Below the pieces are notes generated by a model that had not been told where the DNA came from, made no database searches, and worked only from the letters and a program-made list of their open reading frames with translations. Positions 31,960-41,076 of a stretch of 43,333 bases of DNA are shown in pieces (the first letter of the stretch is position 1; each line of letters starts with the position of its first letter). This DNA comes from Candidatus Pacearchaeota archaeon (lineage in GTDB: Archaea > Nanobdellota > Nanobdellia > Pacearchaeales > GW2011-AR1), in NCBI GenBank assembly GCA_016867035.1, contig VGKO01000004.1, forward strand, positions 1-43,333, written 5' to 3'. The position numbers and the translations under genes are program-made.

Positions 31960-32026
31960 TATCTAAACGCAATAGAAATATTTATATACTTTCGATATAA
32001 TTTATATAAATAATATAAATATCAAA

Positions 32027-32932
32027 ATGGTAAAGCGAAAGGTAATAAAGCAAGCTAATCAAGCCTACACAATAACTCTTCCAATCGAATGGGTAAGGCA
32101 GAATAATATCACTAAGGACTCGGAAGTAGAAATAGATTTTTCTGAAAAATCTTTAATTGTAACAAACAAGGGTAGAACAGAAATAAAAAAATCTAAAATA
32201 GAATTTAATTCTTTGAACTTAAGGAAATTAGCAGTTCAGATAAAAGCCCTTTATGCCCGAGGTATAGATGAAATAGAAATAATCTCAAAAGAAAATCTTA
32301 CTCCTTTAATTTATGGAATATTAGAAGAAACAATCGGATTTGCTCTTGTCTCAAACAACAAGGACAGCTTTATTATTAAAGATATAGGCGGAACCAACTA
32401 TTCTGACTTAGATGAAATATTTAAAAGAGTTTTTCAGATGGTTTTATTGGCTTATGAATCTGCTTTCAAGGATATTTTTGGAAAACAGAAAGAGACAATG
32501 CCGAGTTTAGATGCTCGAGACAAAGAAATAAATAAGTTTTGTACTTTTTTAGAGAGAGCTATTAGTAAAATGTCTTATCCAGACCAAGTTAATAGCCGGG
32601 TGTTATTTGCATACTCTTTTGCTCTAGAAAAAATAGGTGATGAAATACACAGGCTTTGGAGAACAAATATTAAATACGGCATTAAAACAACAGAAGGCGT
32701 AAAGAATCTTGTTGAGCTCTCTAATCAGGGACTTTCTTTATCTTTTGATATTTATTATCACCCAAATACTGAAAACGTAGATAAACTCTTTAGCATAAGG
32801 AATGAAGTTAGGGAAAAATCCATGAATCTGTTTAAATTAGACGCTCATACAACCCGTTTTGTTAGACATGCTGTAAAGATAATAGAAGATGCAGCAGATT
32901 TAAGTCATTTAAGTCTTATCAAATCTCTATAA
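32027..32932 (+). CDS. AbrB-PhoU domain regulator
   Basis: The 301-aa protein has an N-terminal SpoVT/AbrB DNA-binding domain (KVIKQANQAYTITLPIEWVRQNNI) and two PhoU-type helical repeats with conserved Asp/Glu. This archaeal architecture is linked to phosphate-uptake control. No phosphate transporter lies beside it. It overlaps the end of panD convergently by 6 bp. Confidence 0.88.
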   Translation: MVKRKVIKQANQAYTITLPIEWVRQNNITKDSEVEIDFSEKSLIVTNKGRTEIKKSKIEFNSLNLRKLAVQIKALYARGIDEIEIISKENLTPLIYGILEETIGFALVSNNKDSFIIKDIGGTNYSDLDEIFKRVFQMVLLAYESAFKDIFGKQKETMPSLDARDKEINKFCTFLERAISKMSYPDQVNSRVLFAYSFALEKIGDEIHRLWRTNIKYGIKTTEGVKNLVELSNQGLSLSFDIYYHPNTENVDKLFSIRNEVREKSMNLFKLDAHTTRFVRHAVKIIEDAADLSHLSLIKSL

Positions 32933-33268
32933 ATACTTAACAAACTTATTATTATCGTCGACTAATATTGATTTTACCTCGCAAGGTTTATCTGCAATTT
33001 CAAAGCCCATAATAATTATTTCTTCGCCTTCTTTTATTAAATGAGCTGAAGCACCATTCATACATATTATTCCTGAGTTGCTTGCTCCGGCAATAACATA
33101 GGTTTCTAGTCTTGCTCCGGTGGAATTGCTTACTACAAGTACTTTTTGACCCGCAAGTATTCCAGATTTAGTCATTAAGTCCAAATCAATAGTTATGCTT
33201 CCTTCATAATTTACATTAGCTTCAGTCACTCTCGCTTTATGTATCTTTGAACTCAAAAATTCTTTCAT
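32927..33268 (-). CDS. panD: Aspartate 1-decarboxylase, pyruvoyl type
   Basis: The 113-aa protein matches bacterial PanD: SSKIHKARVTEANVNYEGSITIDLD has the Gly-Ser self-cleavage site, followed by VSNSTGARLETYVIAG and GASAHLIKEGEEIIIMGF. It makes beta-alanine for coenzyme A. Most archaea use a PLP-type enzyme instead, so this gene may have come from bacteria. No panB or panC is here. Confidence 0.93.
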   Translation of the reverse strand: MKEFLSSKIHKARVTEANVNYEGSITIDLDLMTKSGILAGQKVLVVSNSTGARLETYVIAGASNSGIICMNGASAHLIKEGEEIIIMGFEIADKPCEVKSILVDDNNKFVKYL

Positions 33269-33399
33269 AATCTATTAAGTTAAGTTAAATTCATAAATCT
33301 TTCCAATATGTTCCAAGATATTTTAGAGATTATTCTTCACCACAATTAAATTTATAAACAGAGATTTTATATCCAAATTGAGGTAATAAAATTAAAAAG

Positions 33400-34062
33400 A
33401 TGGTTTCAACAAAACAAGTAGACAATACTATTCCGGCTATAGAGGCTAAGCTTGCTAAGGTTGGCGGTGATATGGTTAAAATTGAGTATTTAGAAAATTG
33501 TCTGCGCCAGTTATTACCTAATGATATCAAGCGTTTTTGCCATTTAAAACTAGCAGAACTATATCAATCAAGATTAATGTATAGTGGTGCTGCAAAGAAT
33601 TATGATTTGGCAGCCGAGTCTTCTGTAACTTACAAGGATAAAATAGACTTATACTTCAAACAAATGCAGATGCTAATCAAGATGGGCGATTACTTGATGA
33701 TTGATAAACCCTTTAAGAAAGCCTATGCTGCTTCTTCAACAAATCAAGAAAAAGAAGTTGTAAAAGAATTTTTAAGAAAAGCACTTTATAGTCAGGCTCA
33801 GGAATACGAAAAAAAGATGAATAATAGAAAAGCTGCCGAAGTTTATGAAAGAATAATGGAACTGGCTTTTATAAAAGATGAAGAACGCAAGCAGATAATT
33901 CAAAAACTTGCTCAGTTAAATTCCAAAATAGGCAGGATAAAACAAGCCATCGAGTATGAGCATATGAAAGACAAGCCCATACAAAAACCTACTAGAAGAT
34001 TAGATGATTCTCCTGAAGTTAGAAGGGTTTCTTTTGAAGATTTAGGTATTGAGTGGAATTAA
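33400..34062 (+). CDS. TPR-like helical-repeat protein
   Basis: The 220-aa protein is a series of amphipathic helices with TPR/SNAP-like spacing (LKLAELYQSRLMYSGAAKNYDLAAES; RKAAEVYERIMELAF), with a disordered C-terminus. Such proteins scaffold complexes. Family only approximate. It converges with the ABC exporter. Confidence 0.6.
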   Translation: MVSTKQVDNTIPAIEAKLAKVGGDMVKIEYLENCLRQLLPNDIKRFCHLKLAELYQSRLMYSGAAKNYDLAAESSVTYKDKIDLYFKQMQMLIKMGDYLMIDKPFKKAYAASSTNQEKEVVKEFLRKALYSQAQEYEKKMNNRKAAEVYERIMELAFIKDEERKQIIQKLAQLNSKIGRIKQAIEYEHMKDKPIQKPTRRLDDSPEVRRVSFEDLGIEWN

Positions 34063-34082
34063 TTATATCCTAAGATCCTTTC

Positions 34083-35867
34083 TTACTCCTTTAAGTAACC
34101 ACCTTTCTGCAAATTCCAAAGCTTTTTGTATTCCCCAAGTTGATTAATTAGTTGATAATGTTTTCCTGTTTGAACTATCTTACCGTCTTTTAATACGACT
34201 ATTAAATCAGCATGCATTATTGTACTCAATCTATGAGCAATTACAATTGAAGTTCGATTTTCCATTAATCTTGCTAAATCTTTTTGAATTTCATGTTCTG
34301 TTTCCGAGTCAAGACTTGATGTCGCTTCATCTAAAACTAAAATTCTTTTATTAGCAAGTATTGCTCTGGCAATAGAAACTCTTTGCTTTTCTCCCCCAGA
34401 TAACTTTATTCCTCTTTCTCCAACAATAGTATTTTCTTTATTAGGGAATTTTTCTATAATTCTGTCAAGTTGGGCAAATCTTATAGCTTCCATGACTTCT
34501 TTTCTACTAGCCTTAGGATTAGAGAATGCAATATTGTTATATACAGTATCATCAAATAGTACGCATTCCTGTGGAACAATTGCCATTTCACTTCTTAGGG
34601 ACTCGTGCTTAAAATCACGAATATCTTTTCCATCAATTTTAATTGAACCCTTATTAACATCGTATAATCTATAAAGCAATTTCACAAGCGTAGTTTTTCC
34701 AGAGCCAGAGTGTCCGACAAAAGCAACTTTTTTATTTCTTGGAATCTTTAGAGTAAAGTCCTTGAATATTTTCCTGTTTTCATAACTGAAGGTTACATTA
34801 TCAAATAAAACCTCACCCTCTTTTACTTCCATTTCTTCTGCAAGAGGTTTATCTTTAATGCTGCTTTGTGCTTTGCCATATTCAAACAAATCTTGGAAGT
34901 CGGTCATAGCCCTTGAGAGATTTCTAAAACCATGTACGAAACTAAACAAAGGCCCCAATATAGAGATGTAGGTTGTATAAATAAAAGTAAGAGTTCCAAT
35001 TGTTAATGTTCCTGCTAAAAATCCCTTAAATGAAAAATAAAGAAGAGTTATAGTCCCTAATCCTAAAATTAAAGTTTGTCCAAAGCTAATTACTCTCCAT
35101 AAATCCCATGCTTTCATAAGCTTTTCAATAGTATTTGTGCTTAATTTATTATACTTATTTTTTATGAATTTTTCTTTTCCAAAATACTTTATAGAATCTA
35201 TATTAGTAAATATGTCTGCAATATTTCCCTTCTCAATATCTTCTGCTTGGTTGAATATAAGGTTTCTATTATCAATTTTCTTTTGCATTATTAAACTATA
35301 AGTTAAAAAAATACAAAAAGTAATTGCTAGAATTATTGCCGAATTAATATCCAGGTAAATTAAAGAACCCAGCAAAACCGCTAGTTGCAATATAAGGGGG
35401 GCAAACTCAAATATAATAGAGTCATTGATTCTTTCCATTGCTCCAGAACCTCTTGTTAATCTTGATATAAGACTTCCGGTTTTATGTGAACTATAGAATT
35501 TGTGATCTAATCCTATAAGATGATTGAAGTATTTTTGCTTTAAGTCAAACATCATTTTAGAGTCAAGTAAATTCAAAAAATTTATTCTAACCCAATCTAA
35601 AAAAGCCGTAAGCACAGCAAGAATAATATAAGTTAAAGCAAGAGCTAACAAAATTTTTATAAGAACCGAATTAGCAAGAGTTCCTGCTAAAAACTCGGTT
35701 GATCTATCAATAGCAATTTTAAATAAAAATTTATCAACTATTTGTTTTGCTTCTTTTAATAAAACAATAAAAACAAGTAAAAAGAAAAGCCACTTATATT
35801 TCTTCAAGAACCCCAAGTATATCTTAAAATTTCCTTTAATGTCCGCTTTCTTTATTTTTCTTATCAT
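34083..35867 (-). CDS. ABC exporter, fused membrane and ATPase domains (MsbA-like)
   Basis: The 594-aa half transporter has an N-terminal six-helix ABC membrane domain and ATPase motifs: Walker A GHSGSGKTT (about 378), signature LSGGEKQR (about 482), Walker B ILVLDEATSSLD and IAHRLST. It acts as a homodimer exporting a lipid, drug or peptide. It is divergent from the radical-SAM gene with 50 bp between starts. Confidence 0.95.
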   Translation of the reverse strand: MIRKIKKADIKGNFKIYLGFLKKYKWLFFLLVFIVLLKEAKQIVDKFLFKIAIDRSTEFLAGTLANSVLIKILLALALTYIILAVLTAFLDWVRINFLNLLDSKMMFDLKQKYFNHLIGLDHKFYSSHKTGSLISRLTRGSGAMERINDSIIFEFAPLILQLAVLLGSLIYLDINSAIILAITFCIFLTYSLIMQKKIDNRNLIFNQAEDIEKGNIADIFTNIDSIKYFGKEKFIKNKYNKLSTNTIEKLMKAWDLWRVISFGQTLILGLGTITLLYFSFKGFLAGTLTIGTLTFIYTTYISILGPLFSFVHGFRNLSRAMTDFQDLFEYGKAQSSIKDKPLAEEMEVKEGEVLFDNVTFSYENRKIFKDFTLKIPRNKKVAFVGHSGSGKTTLVKLLYRLYDVNKGSIKIDGKDIRDFKHESLRSEMAIVPQECVLFDDTVYNNIAFSNPKASRKEVMEAIRFAQLDRIIEKFPNKENTIVGERGIKLSGGEKQRVSIARAILANKRILVLDEATSSLDSETEHEIQKDLARLMENRTSIVIAHRLSTIMHADLIVVLKDGKIVQTGKHYQLINQLGEYKKLWNLQKGGYLKE

Positions 35868-35917
35868 ATATAGATAAAGGAAATTACCTTTTTAAACATC
35901 CCTTCTTTAGATTTTTT

Positions 35918-37057
35918 ATGCACTATCACCTTATACTTACAGATTTATGCAACTCTGAATGCAGCTATTGCTATAAAAAAAGCATGAAAGAAGCCGAGTT
36001 TGATAATGAACTTAACAAAAAATTTAAGTTCGACTTTAGCGAGCCAACTTCCAGCCAAGTTGATATAAAAAAATTAAAAGAATTCTTAGCTAAAGACCCT
36101 AGTCCTACTCTAATCTTTTATGGTGGAGAGCCTTTGCTTGAAATTGAGAAAATCAAGCAAATAATAGATGGTTTAGAAAAAGCAAAACTAAAAGTTAAGT
36201 TTAGAATGCAAACCAATGCCAAGCTTCTAAACAAGTTGCCAATTAGGTATCTAAAAAAGATAGATAAGATTTTAGTTTCGCTTGATGGTAATAAATCTAG
36301 AACAGATGAAAATCGCGGAGCAGGAACTTATGATTTAGTTGTAAGCAATTTAAAACAAGCAAGAACCCTCGGGTATAATGGCGAGATAATAGCAAGAATG
36401 GTTATTACTCAAGAAAATCCTGATTTGTTTGAACAAGTAAAATATTTACTAGAGAACAAGGATTTAGGTTTTACAAGTATTCATTGGCAGCTGGATGCAG
36501 GATTTTACAAATTCGATTATAATAAACTCGGGTTTAAGAGTTTTGTTGAAAACTATAATAAGAGCCTTACAAAATTAATTAATTATTGGATAAAAGATAT
36601 GAGAACTAATAAGAGGGTTTTAAAATTATATCCTTTTTTAGCTATTATAGAGAGTTTATTAAAAAATCAAGCCACAAAGCTAAGATGCGGAGCAGGACAT
36701 TCCGGCTATGCAATTACCACCTCAGGAAAGGTAGTGGCTTGCCCTATTATGAATTGCATTGAAGATTTTAAAGCAGGAACCCTAGATTCTAATCCAAAAG
36801 AGCTAAAGAAGTTTGATGTTTCGGGTGATTGTATTAATTGCAATTACTTGGATTTATGTGGCGGAAGATGTTTATACTGGAATCAAGCCAGTTTATGGCC
36901 TAAAGAAGGTAATCAGTTAATCTGCAAGACGATTAAGAATTACATTGATGAACTCAAATCAAGGATGCCTGAAATTAAGGATTTAATAAAAAAAGGAATA
37001 ATCAAAAAAGAAGATTTCGATTACGAAAAGTATTTTGGGCCAGAGATTATCCCTTAA
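35918..37057 (+). CDS. SPASM-domain radical-SAM enzyme (putative peptide-modifying type)
   Basis: The 379-aa protein has CNSECSYC near residue 11 (C-x3-C-x2-C), FYGGEPL near 68, and a C-terminal SPASM-like set of cysteines: LRCGAGHSGYAI, ACPIMNC, CINCNYLDLCGGRC. It resembles archaeal putative peptide-modifying radical-SAM enzymes. No precursor peptide was seen in the 50 bp before it or nearby. The divergent ABC exporter would fit a RiPP pathway, but that is only inference. Confidence 0.82.
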   Translation: MHYHLILTDLCNSECSYCYKKSMKEAEFDNELNKKFKFDFSEPTSSQVDIKKLKEFLAKDPSPTLIFYGGEPLLEIEKIKQIIDGLEKAKLKVKFRMQTNAKLLNKLPIRYLKKIDKILVSLDGNKSRTDENRGAGTYDLVVSNLKQARTLGYNGEIIARMVITQENPDLFEQVKYLLENKDLGFTSIHWQLDAGFYKFDYNKLGFKSFVENYNKSLTKLINYWIKDMRTNKRVLKLYPFLAIIESLLKNQATKLRCGAGHSGYAITTSGKVVACPIMNCIEDFKAGTLDSNPKELKKFDVSGDCINCNYLDLCGGRCLYWNQASLWPKEGNQLICKTIKNYIDELKSRMPEIKDLIKKGIIKKEDFDYEKYFGPEIIP

Positions 37058-37068
37058 GCTATAGTAAA

Positions 37069-37920
37069 TCAATAACTAAAATCAAGCCCCTCGGCTTTCT
37101 TTATCAAGCCCTCTGAACCCTTGGGCATCTTTTCTTCTCTAGCAATTTCAAGATATTGCATAAGCCTTTCTTTATTTTTCTTTAAGTTTTTACTTGAAAC
37201 AAATGGCCCACCAATACAACCGCCTTTGCAGAAAGTTACATCTAAGAATCTAACTTTTTTGTCAGGATTTTTTAAAAAACGCTCGACTTCAAGTATTCCA
37301 TCAATTATTTTTTCTTCTCCTGGCTTGAGAACTTGTTTTAAATGAGAAGTTTTACTCAATCCTCCCGAAAGCGGATATATTTTGGTATAATCGTTATAAA
37401 ATTTATCAAACCTCGAGTTTTTGCAATTTTCTGTGGTTTTTTTATTCTTCAATAATTGATTGAGCTCCTGATAGTCAATTACAAAATCAACAAATCGAGA
37501 ACTTGAACCTTCGTTTTTCTTAAAATTGCAAGGAGCAATAAAGCAAACAAGGTGTTTAGGATAGATTTTCTTGCATATTTTGGCCATTGCAATCATCGGG
37601 CTATCTACCCTAATAAGATTTTTTTTGTATTGCGGATATTTAGCTTCTATAAAACTAGAGATTCCAGGACAAACACTTGCAATTATAAGTTTATTTTTAT
37701 TCTCAGGTAACTCGAGTATTTTATGATACTCTCTGTTAATCATTTTCGCCCCAAAAGTGAGTTCAACAACACTATCAAAACCCAAATCTTTTAGCCTTGA
37801 GATTATAGCAGGATACTCATATTCGACAACAAAGCTTGGAGCAAGCATTGCTACTATCTTCTTTTTTAATTTTTTATCAAGAACTTTTTTTAATTCACTC
37901 AAGTCTTTCCTCTTTTTCAT
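37069..37920 (-). CDS. Minimal [FeFe]-hydrogenase-like protein (H-cluster domain only)
   Basis: The 283-aa protein covers only the catalytic H-domain. It keeps all four H-cluster cysteines: SVCPG (C84, the L1 motif TSCCP), APCNFKKNE (C131, L2 MPCxxKxxE with Lys and Glu kept) and FCKGGCIGGP (C231 and C235, L3). The Cys next to C84 that relays protons is Val. It lacks the N-terminal ferredoxin-like domains and HydE/F/G are not nearby. An active hydrogenase, a sensor or an Fe-S assembly-type homologue are possible. Confidence 0.72.
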   Translation of the reverse strand: MKKRKDLSELKKVLDKKLKKKIVAMLAPSFVVEYEYPAIISRLKDLGFDSVVELTFGAKMINREYHKILELPENKNKLIIASVCPGISSFIEAKYPQYKKNLIRVDSPMIAMAKICKKIYPKHLVCFIAPCNFKKNEGSSSRFVDFVIDYQELNQLLKNKKTTENCKNSRFDKFYNDYTKIYPLSGGLSKTSHLKQVLKPGEEKIIDGILEVERFLKNPDKKVRFLDVTFCKGGCIGGPFVSSKNLKKNKERLMQYLEIAREEKMPKGSEGLIKKAEGLDFSY

Positions 37921-37980
37921 AAAAGATATAATGAATTTATGTTTAATAATCTTTATATATAACCTTCGCTTTTCTTTTCA

Positions 37981-38433
37981 ATGAAAAGAGCGAAGTCAAT
38001 AGGCGTACCCATAGTCCTTCTTGGAATTTTAATAACTTTTTCGAGTCCACTAACCAGGATAACAGGTTTTACGATAGCAGGGCAAGTTCTTGATTCTTTA
38101 GGATATTGGAGTTATGGGTTAGGGCTTGCTTTAATTTTAATTGGTGCGGCATTGCGTTCTTGGGAGGATTTAGATGATATTCCTGTTTTTCAAAGAATGT
38201 GGGTAAGAGCTAGGAGAAAAGATAATCTTAGACCCGGTTCTCAAGGAGATAATATTATTATGGATGCTCACGCCCGCTATGTCTATACCCAATTATTTAT
38301 GGAGCAATATCATAGAAAACCCACAAAAGGAGAGCTACATGCTTTTATGCGAGAAGACCACAATGAACCTGGAAGAATAAATGAGGTTGTAGGGAGTTTT
38401 GATTCAGGCAGATATCCTCGAGAATTAGATTAA
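37981..38433 (+). CDS. Membrane protein of unknown function, 150 aa
   Basis: Two N-terminal hydrophobic helices (GVPIVLLGILITF; YGLGLALILIGAAL) and a soluble charged C-terminal half. It is divergent from the hydrogenase-like gene and its end overlaps korB by 9 bp. No family recognised. Confidence 0.55.
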   Translation: MKRAKSIGVPIVLLGILITFSSPLTRITGFTIAGQVLDSLGYWSYGLGLALILIGAALRSWEDLDDIPVFQRMWVRARRKDNLRPGSQGDNIIMDAHARYVYTQLFMEQYHRKPTKGELHAFMREDHNEPGRINEVVGSFDSGRYPRELD

Positions 38434-39276
38434 ATTCTCAAAAACAAATTTTTCTTTTTGGTAAAATATTCCCAGGGGGATTTTACTATTGTTGCTTGTA
38501 TAGTCAAACTCTTCTGCTTTTTCCATGGCTAGTTTAAAATTACTTTTATCATGTCCTTTTTCTTGGAGATTATAAACTCTTAATCGATAATTGCTATCAG
38601 GATGAAATATAACGCAGGGCTGTAATACTTCAATAAAAGCAAAACCCTTATGTTTCTCTGCTTCCTCTAAAACTTGTTTGATTTGATTTACATCTGCGAA
38701 AACTCTTGCAACAAAACTAGCACCAGAAGCTAACATTAACTTTATTGGATTCATTGGCTGAAGTTTAACTCCAGCAGGATTAGTTTTATCTTTATATCCC
38801 AGTTCAGTAACAGGGCTAGGCTCTGCAATTGTTAGTGCAAATACCTGATTATTATGAACCAGAAGCTTAAAATTAGAGTTATATCTCGCAGCATGTACTA
38901 AATGTTCCATGCCTTCTGCATAAGCATCACCATCCCCACAATAAACTAATAAATTTAAATCAGGCTTAGCAACCTTCATCCCTAAAGCAACAGGAATAGA
39001 TCTGCCGTGCAACGCGTTTAAGCCAGGCAAGTTTAAGTAATCAAACATTTTTCCATGACAACCAATTCCAGAAACCATTGCCCATTCTTTTCTTGGGTTT
39101 TTCTCGAGTTGTGATTTTAAGAATTGTTCTGTACCTGCAAGTATTTGAAAATTAAAACATCCAGGACACCAGGTAGGAATAGTATTTGTTCTAAAACTTA
39201 TAGGTTTTTTAGGTATATTATCGATTTGTTTGTTCATGTTTATTTTTGGTTTTGTTTTATTTTTTTGTTTTGTCAT
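38425..39276 (-). CDS. korB: 2-oxoacid:ferredoxin oxidoreductase, beta subunit
   Basis: The 283-aa protein has TWCPGCFNFQ near residue 34 and GIGCHGKM near 70 (cluster Cys) and the TPP-binding GDGDAYAEGMEHLVHAARYN near 114. In place of the usual TKGQxSPT it has LTIAEPSPVTE. It pairs with the fused gamma-alpha subunit. Substrate (pyruvate or 2-oxoglutarate) cannot be told. It starts 1 bp after the 59-aa gene. Confidence 0.9.
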   Translation of the reverse strand: MTKQKNKTKPKINMNKQIDNIPKKPISFRTNTIPTWCPGCFNFQILAGTEQFLKSQLEKNPRKEWAMVSGIGCHGKMFDYLNLPGLNALHGRSIPVALGMKVAKPDLNLLVYCGDGDAYAEGMEHLVHAARYNSNFKLLVHNNQVFALTIAEPSPVTELGYKDKTNPAGVKLQPMNPIKLMLASGASFVARVFADVNQIKQVLEEAEKHKGFAFIEVLQPCVIFHPDSNYRLRVYNLQEKGHDKSNFKLAMEKAEEFDYTSNNSKIPLGIFYQKEKFVFENLI

Positions 39277-39277
39277 C

Positions 39278-39457
39278 TTATTTTCCCCCTAGGGCGTCGT
39301 ATCTTGAAACTTCCCCTGTTTTTTGCAAATATAATATATCTGCAAGCAATTCCACTTTTCTATTAGCGTGAGGAGTTTGTTCAACGAGAAAAGCCAAATA
39401 TCGAATATGTTCTTCTAAGGCTTCTTCTGGTGTTCTGGCACGAGTTTCATCAAGCAT
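39278..39457 (-). CDS. Small protein, 59 aa, between korA and korB
   Basis: It is just under the ORF-track length cut. It reads MLDETRARTPEEALEEHIRY and is mostly helical and acidic, ending YDALGGK. Spacing is 6 bp to korA and 1 bp to korB, so it is part of a translated operon and may be an assembly or regulatory partner. Confidence 0.7.
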   Translation of the reverse strand: MLDETRARTPEEALEEHIRYLAFLVEQTPHANRKVELLADILYLQKTGEVSRYDALGGK

Positions 39458-39463
39458 CCCTTT

Positions 39464-40975
39464 TTATTTTAACCTCCTTTTTATTTCTTGAGCGAGCAAG
39501 TCTGAGAAGAAAGGGCGGCCATCATATTTTAATATTTTATTTTTATCTTCAATTTTAATCTGAGTTTTTTGGGTTATTAAATTACTTAATGGGCTTGTGG
39601 AGTTATTTTCTACAATAATTATGTTTTTTGCATCTTTTAGCTCGGTTTTAATTTTTTCAGGGAAAGGTTCTAAATAAAGAATCTGTACTAGTTTTGCATC
39701 TATTCCAAAATCTTTGACAGCATCAGTTACAGCCCCTTTTACAGAACCCCAGAATAAAATTACATTCTTAGAGTTTCTATTACCAAGAATCTTATAAGTC
39801 TCAAGTTTTGAAACCTCAAGTTCAATGTTTTTTTGCTTTTTCATTCTTGCCTCAAATTTTTGGTTAATCATCTTTACATCTTCTGTAACAATTCCATTGT
39901 AGTCATGCTCATAACTATTGAATTTTGCTGGCCAAATCTTATTTTTCTCTACTTTATTAATACTAGGCTTCTCAAGCACCAAGGATTTGCTTTCACCAAG
40001 ATGTTTATCTCCTAAGAGTATACAAGGAACCCCAAATTTTTCGCTTAGGGTGAAACACTCGTTTGTTTTTTCCAAAGATTCACAAAGATCTCCTGGAGCT
40101 ACAACAACCCTCGAGAACTCGCCATGTCCGGAGTAGAGTGCTAAATTCAAGTCTCCTTGCCCTGTATAAGTGGGCAATCCTGTACTTGGGCCAGGACGCT
40201 GTGCTAAATATATTACCAAGGGTATCTCTGCCATTCCTGCAAGACTTAATGCTTCTGTCATTAAATCAAAACCACCGCCGCTCGAGCCAATCATCGCGAT
40301 TGAACCAACCCCCCTCGAGCCAAGGCTTGCGTTAATTACTGCTATTTCACTTTCAAGTTCTATAACTTTATGCTTGTTGTTCTTGTTCATTTGCATTTGT
40401 CCTAATTCCATCATTAAAGGTGTAGCCGGAGTCATAGGATATGCATAATAAAACTCTAGTCCAGAACTAATTGCGGCTTTAGCAATTGCTTGGCTACCAT
40501 TTATTAATTCATCATTAAAGAATCGATTTTTTGTTTTTTCTAGGGCTATTTTTCTTTTTTCAAAATTATATCCGGCTTTTGTTTCATCAAAAAGCTCTTC
40601 ATACTTATCTAATTTTTTTAATACTTGCTCTAAACTCTCTAAAGTTAATCCCAGTATTTTAAATACGCTTCCTGCATAAAACATATTCCCTTTATCACCT
40701 TCAATAATAATCCCAGATTTTTTAAGTTGGTTTTTATGTATGCTCTTTGTATTGTTGTCTAAGCACACCAATAAATCTATTTGAGATTCATTACTATAAA
40801 CTGGTTTATCTGAAAAAGTAAGAATATTATAATTATGGCCTCCTCTAATCAAGCTTTCATACTCTCTAGAATAAAATACATAGTATCCTGCGCCAAGTAA
40901 TCCTCTGGAAACTACTTCGGATAATAAATTAGGCCCTTGCCCTGCTTTTCCCCCAAATATAATTGTTACTTTCAT
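39464..40975 (-). CDS. korA: 2-oxoacid:ferredoxin oxidoreductase, fused gamma-alpha subunit
   Basis: The 503-aa protein starts with the gamma domain (VTIIFGGKAGQGPNLLSEVVSRGL; SLIRGGHNYN) and continues into the alpha domain (GSQAIAKAAISSGLEFYYAYPMTPATPLM; SLGSRGVGSIAMIGSSGGGFDLM). The AlaTyrProMetThrPro motif binds the substrate and TPP region. Oxidises a 2-oxoacid to acyl-CoA and reduces ferredoxin. Typical of archaea; no delta subunit is present. Confidence 0.92.
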   Translation of the reverse strand: MKVTIIFGGKAGQGPNLLSEVVSRGLLGAGYYVFYSREYESLIRGGHNYNILTFSDKPVYSNESQIDLLVCLDNNTKSIHKNQLKKSGIIIEGDKGNMFYAGSVFKILGLTLESLEQVLKKLDKYEELFDETKAGYNFEKRKIALEKTKNRFFNDELINGSQAIAKAAISSGLEFYYAYPMTPATPLMMELGQMQMNKNNKHKVIELESEIAVINASLGSRGVGSIAMIGSSGGGFDLMTEALSLAGMAEIPLVIYLAQRPGPSTGLPTYTGQGDLNLALYSGHGEFSRVVVAPGDLCESLEKTNECFTLSEKFGVPCILLGDKHLGESKSLVLEKPSINKVEKNKIWPAKFNSYEHDYNGIVTEDVKMINQKFEARMKKQKNIELEVSKLETYKILGNRNSKNVILFWGSVKGAVTDAVKDFGIDAKLVQILYLEPFPEKIKTELKDAKNIIIVENNSTSPLSNLITQKTQIKIEDKNKILKYDGRPFFSDLLAQEIKRRLK

Positions 40976-41076
40976 TGTCCTCTTTTATAGTTTTTCTGCT
41001 TATTGACTATTAGCTAATTATTGATTTACTTAGAAGGACAATCTATTTAAAGTTTCTTATATACCTTATTTTTAAG

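Noticed and set aside
35876-35891. Short inverted repeat AAAGG-AAATTA-CCTTT between the ABC exporter and radical-SAM genes
   Set aside because: Only 5-bp arms in AT-rich DNA; not distinguishable from chance.
40974-41042. 8-bp inverted repeat ATTGTCCT ... AGGACAAT around the korA start
   Set aside because: Arms are 53 bp apart and one arm is simply the korA ribosome binding site and start codon, so chance is likely.
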